Below are positions 63,801 to 64,000 of a stretch of 64,000 nt of DNA, one piece after another. The stretch comes from Colwellia psychrerythraea. Lineage in GTDB: Bacteria; Pseudomonadota; Gammaproteobacteria; Enterobacterales; Alteromonadaceae. The first letter of the stretch is position 1, and every line of letters starts with the position of its first letter. Position numbers and translations under genes: made by a program. The DNA lies in contig NZ_JQED01000005.1 of assembly GCF_000764225.1 (NCBI RefSeq), positions 1 through 64,000 of the forward strand. Reading direction: 5' to 3'. Below the pieces are notes generated by a model, which saw only the letters and a program-made list of their open reading frames with translations, did no database searches and was not told the DNA's origin.

Positions 63801-64000
63801 TTGGCGTTCCGTCATAGTTTAAACCCGCACTTTCATTATCAAATACCGTAAGTACTTGAGCTGCAGTCATAGCTTTATCAAAAATCAATAACTCATCAAC
63901 TAACCCTTCAACTGCTTGGGAAGCATCAAAAGTACCACCCAAAGAGTCTTGTTCTTGCCCCAATATTAGGCTAGTTATATTAAGTGCACCCGTTGATAAT
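60850..64000 (-). CDS. mshQ: MSHA biogenesis protein MshQ-like (LamG + DUF6701), N-terminus beyond window
   Basis: The frame is open from the right window edge (reading LSTGALNITSLILGQEQ) to the TAA at 60850, about 1049 residues. The edge-proximal part ends one LamG domain (FDKAMTAAQVLTVFDNESAG). A second full LamG follows (GNNDYVALPTSFENQQGSFT ... FTGAIDEVRMYDSALSAAEI). The remaining ~700 residues match the DUF6701 region seen in MshQ, with Cys-containing segments and a terminal YQVSPWLQYDWNDDGSFTNN. MshQ belongs to the type IV MSHA pilus locus. Its place beside mreB matches Shewanella. Probably secreted; adhesion is inferred from the LamG domains. Confidence 0.85.
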   Translation of the reverse strand, partial: LSTGALNITSLILGQEQDSLGGTFDASQAVEGLVDELLIFDKAMTAAQVLTVFDNESAGLNYDGTPRDCPTPAAAILNMQFDENSWSGAVGEVIDETGNFNGQSKNGADTAQSFPAIVGNPGTCGYGTFDGNNDYVALPTSFENQQGSFTITAWIRPSNLQSGSRIFADDENNTQGYAFSLGDPGSGKLRFYSRDVIPISVDTQSAVIAADTWTFVTAVHNLDTKTREIYVNGVAQTVVSNDGQIGLSNTYTDTWGIDTGIASIGGETDSGETANRFTGAIDEVRMYDSALSAAEIDEVYRETHPCDSFIDHFEINTLNAQGITCEADEIIIKACTDASCSTINPDAVDVKLSINGVENKTVTVSGNNGTSTSYSYTTVGNAALSLDQEYECKDSNSKPCIVDFKDSGFIISDIPMQISGKPSDEGFNATTLSLRAVETNTTTGACIGTFPDDTDVAVNLSYSCAGGDCKDFLALGNNGNSYNLTETATARDLHFSTDSTAIFTLNYPHAGKFIINAQKDVEVEDIDGNKLIKDFSVSSNAFVERPFGIKLDFSNDSNSSNALAQDADGSWFKKAGESFTLTATAMQWVSGQDVTGDAGVPDGIPDNFAVFNQNTLKSENFSGAEISINNDLLLPNLGNNPVLNIIESNSFNAGTSSLDNKYSFGEVGIIELKSTLANNDYLGAGDILGKVTNVGRFIPDHFVQTIEDGNQGSLTANHDNNHPLTCNMLDWVYTGQLTDNEGTIRYSIEPVLTITAKNTDGVKTVNYIGDFAKLLNVDNETLTSKNKITFAGPSTAGLPLLGNVTGTGEMDTESGGVLTYQLPEQHHFVYIRNLASEVAPFNANFELPFSEFKDSDDVTFKPSSGSTNYFENPHFYQLEASGFDNTVEVRFGRWLLENSYGPETSPLPVTMVIQHFDGSSFIINDKESCLVPTVGDKEQPSGAIGDAGLKLWDYRLVDNISDDTLTPADTLASFADENERFVSGLYQSLLFSAPGAGNIGSLELEYQVSPWLQYDWNDDGSFTNNPTSTLTFGIYRGNDRIIYQREISR

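Overview
The window reads as chromosomal DNA of an AT-rich marine gammaproteobacterium of the Alteromonadales, most likely Colwellia or a close relative. I base this on the protein sequences (for example LptD, RapA, CgtA and the MSHA-type MshQ) and on gene orders familiar from Shewanella, Vibrio and E. coli (lptD-surA-pdxA-rsmA-apaH; mlaFEDCB-ibaG-murA divergent from yrbG-kdsD-kdsC-lptCAB-rpoN-hpf-ptsN-rapZ-ptsO; mshQ-mreBCD-maf-rng-yhdP-nitrilase-tldD). No rRNA, tRNA or CRISPR array was recognised. The genus is inferred, not proven.

Positions 1-5600 are accessory. They hold a small palindromic element (27-115), an ABC-ATPase with a zinc-hook CxxC and an Arg-x3-Glu...His C-terminus resembling RloC-type anticodon nucleases (251-2563, minus), a periplasmic or lipoprotein PD40 beta-propeller gene ending 8 bp before an integron attC-like palindrome, a secreted SnoaL-like protein, and a membrane-protein gene broken by two frameshifts that carries a (TATCTG)6 microsatellite. 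Gene density is low and the spacers are long.

Positions 5600-22200 are core genes: folA, cgtA-rpmA-rplU, ispB, mdh/argR (divergent), a hybrid histidine kinase, a PIN-PhoH ATPase, rapA-rluA, a DUF3530 gene and djlA. Positions 22300-28760 are the outer-membrane assembly and ribosome-maturation operon lptD-surA-pdxA-rsmA-apaH, here without apaG. A chemoreceptor with a sigma28-type promoter and a cspA-family gene with a perfect-consensus sigma70 promoter and a long leader follow.

Positions 31700-45120 form an envelope and regulation block. On the minus strand it has mlaFEDCB (phospholipid retrograde transport), ibaG and murA. On the plus strand it has a Ca/Na antiporter, kdsD/kdsC (Kdo synthesis), lptCAB (LPS export), rpoN, hpf, ptsN, rapZ and ptsO (nitrogen PTS). 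Together with lptD, these supply most of the LPS bridge and the phospholipid-asymmetry system.

Positions 45300-64000 carry mgtE, the pmbA and tldD metalloprotease subunits flanking yjgA, a nitrilase-family amidase, yhdP, rng, maf, mreDCB and the start-truncated (by the window edge) mshQ. Between pmbA and yjgA lies a 264-bp MITE-like element with ~31-bp terminal inverted repeats and a strikingly coding-like 51-66 codon frame. I consider it the most novel-looking item, with the RloC-like gene second. A multi-stem palindrome sits between mreC and mreB.
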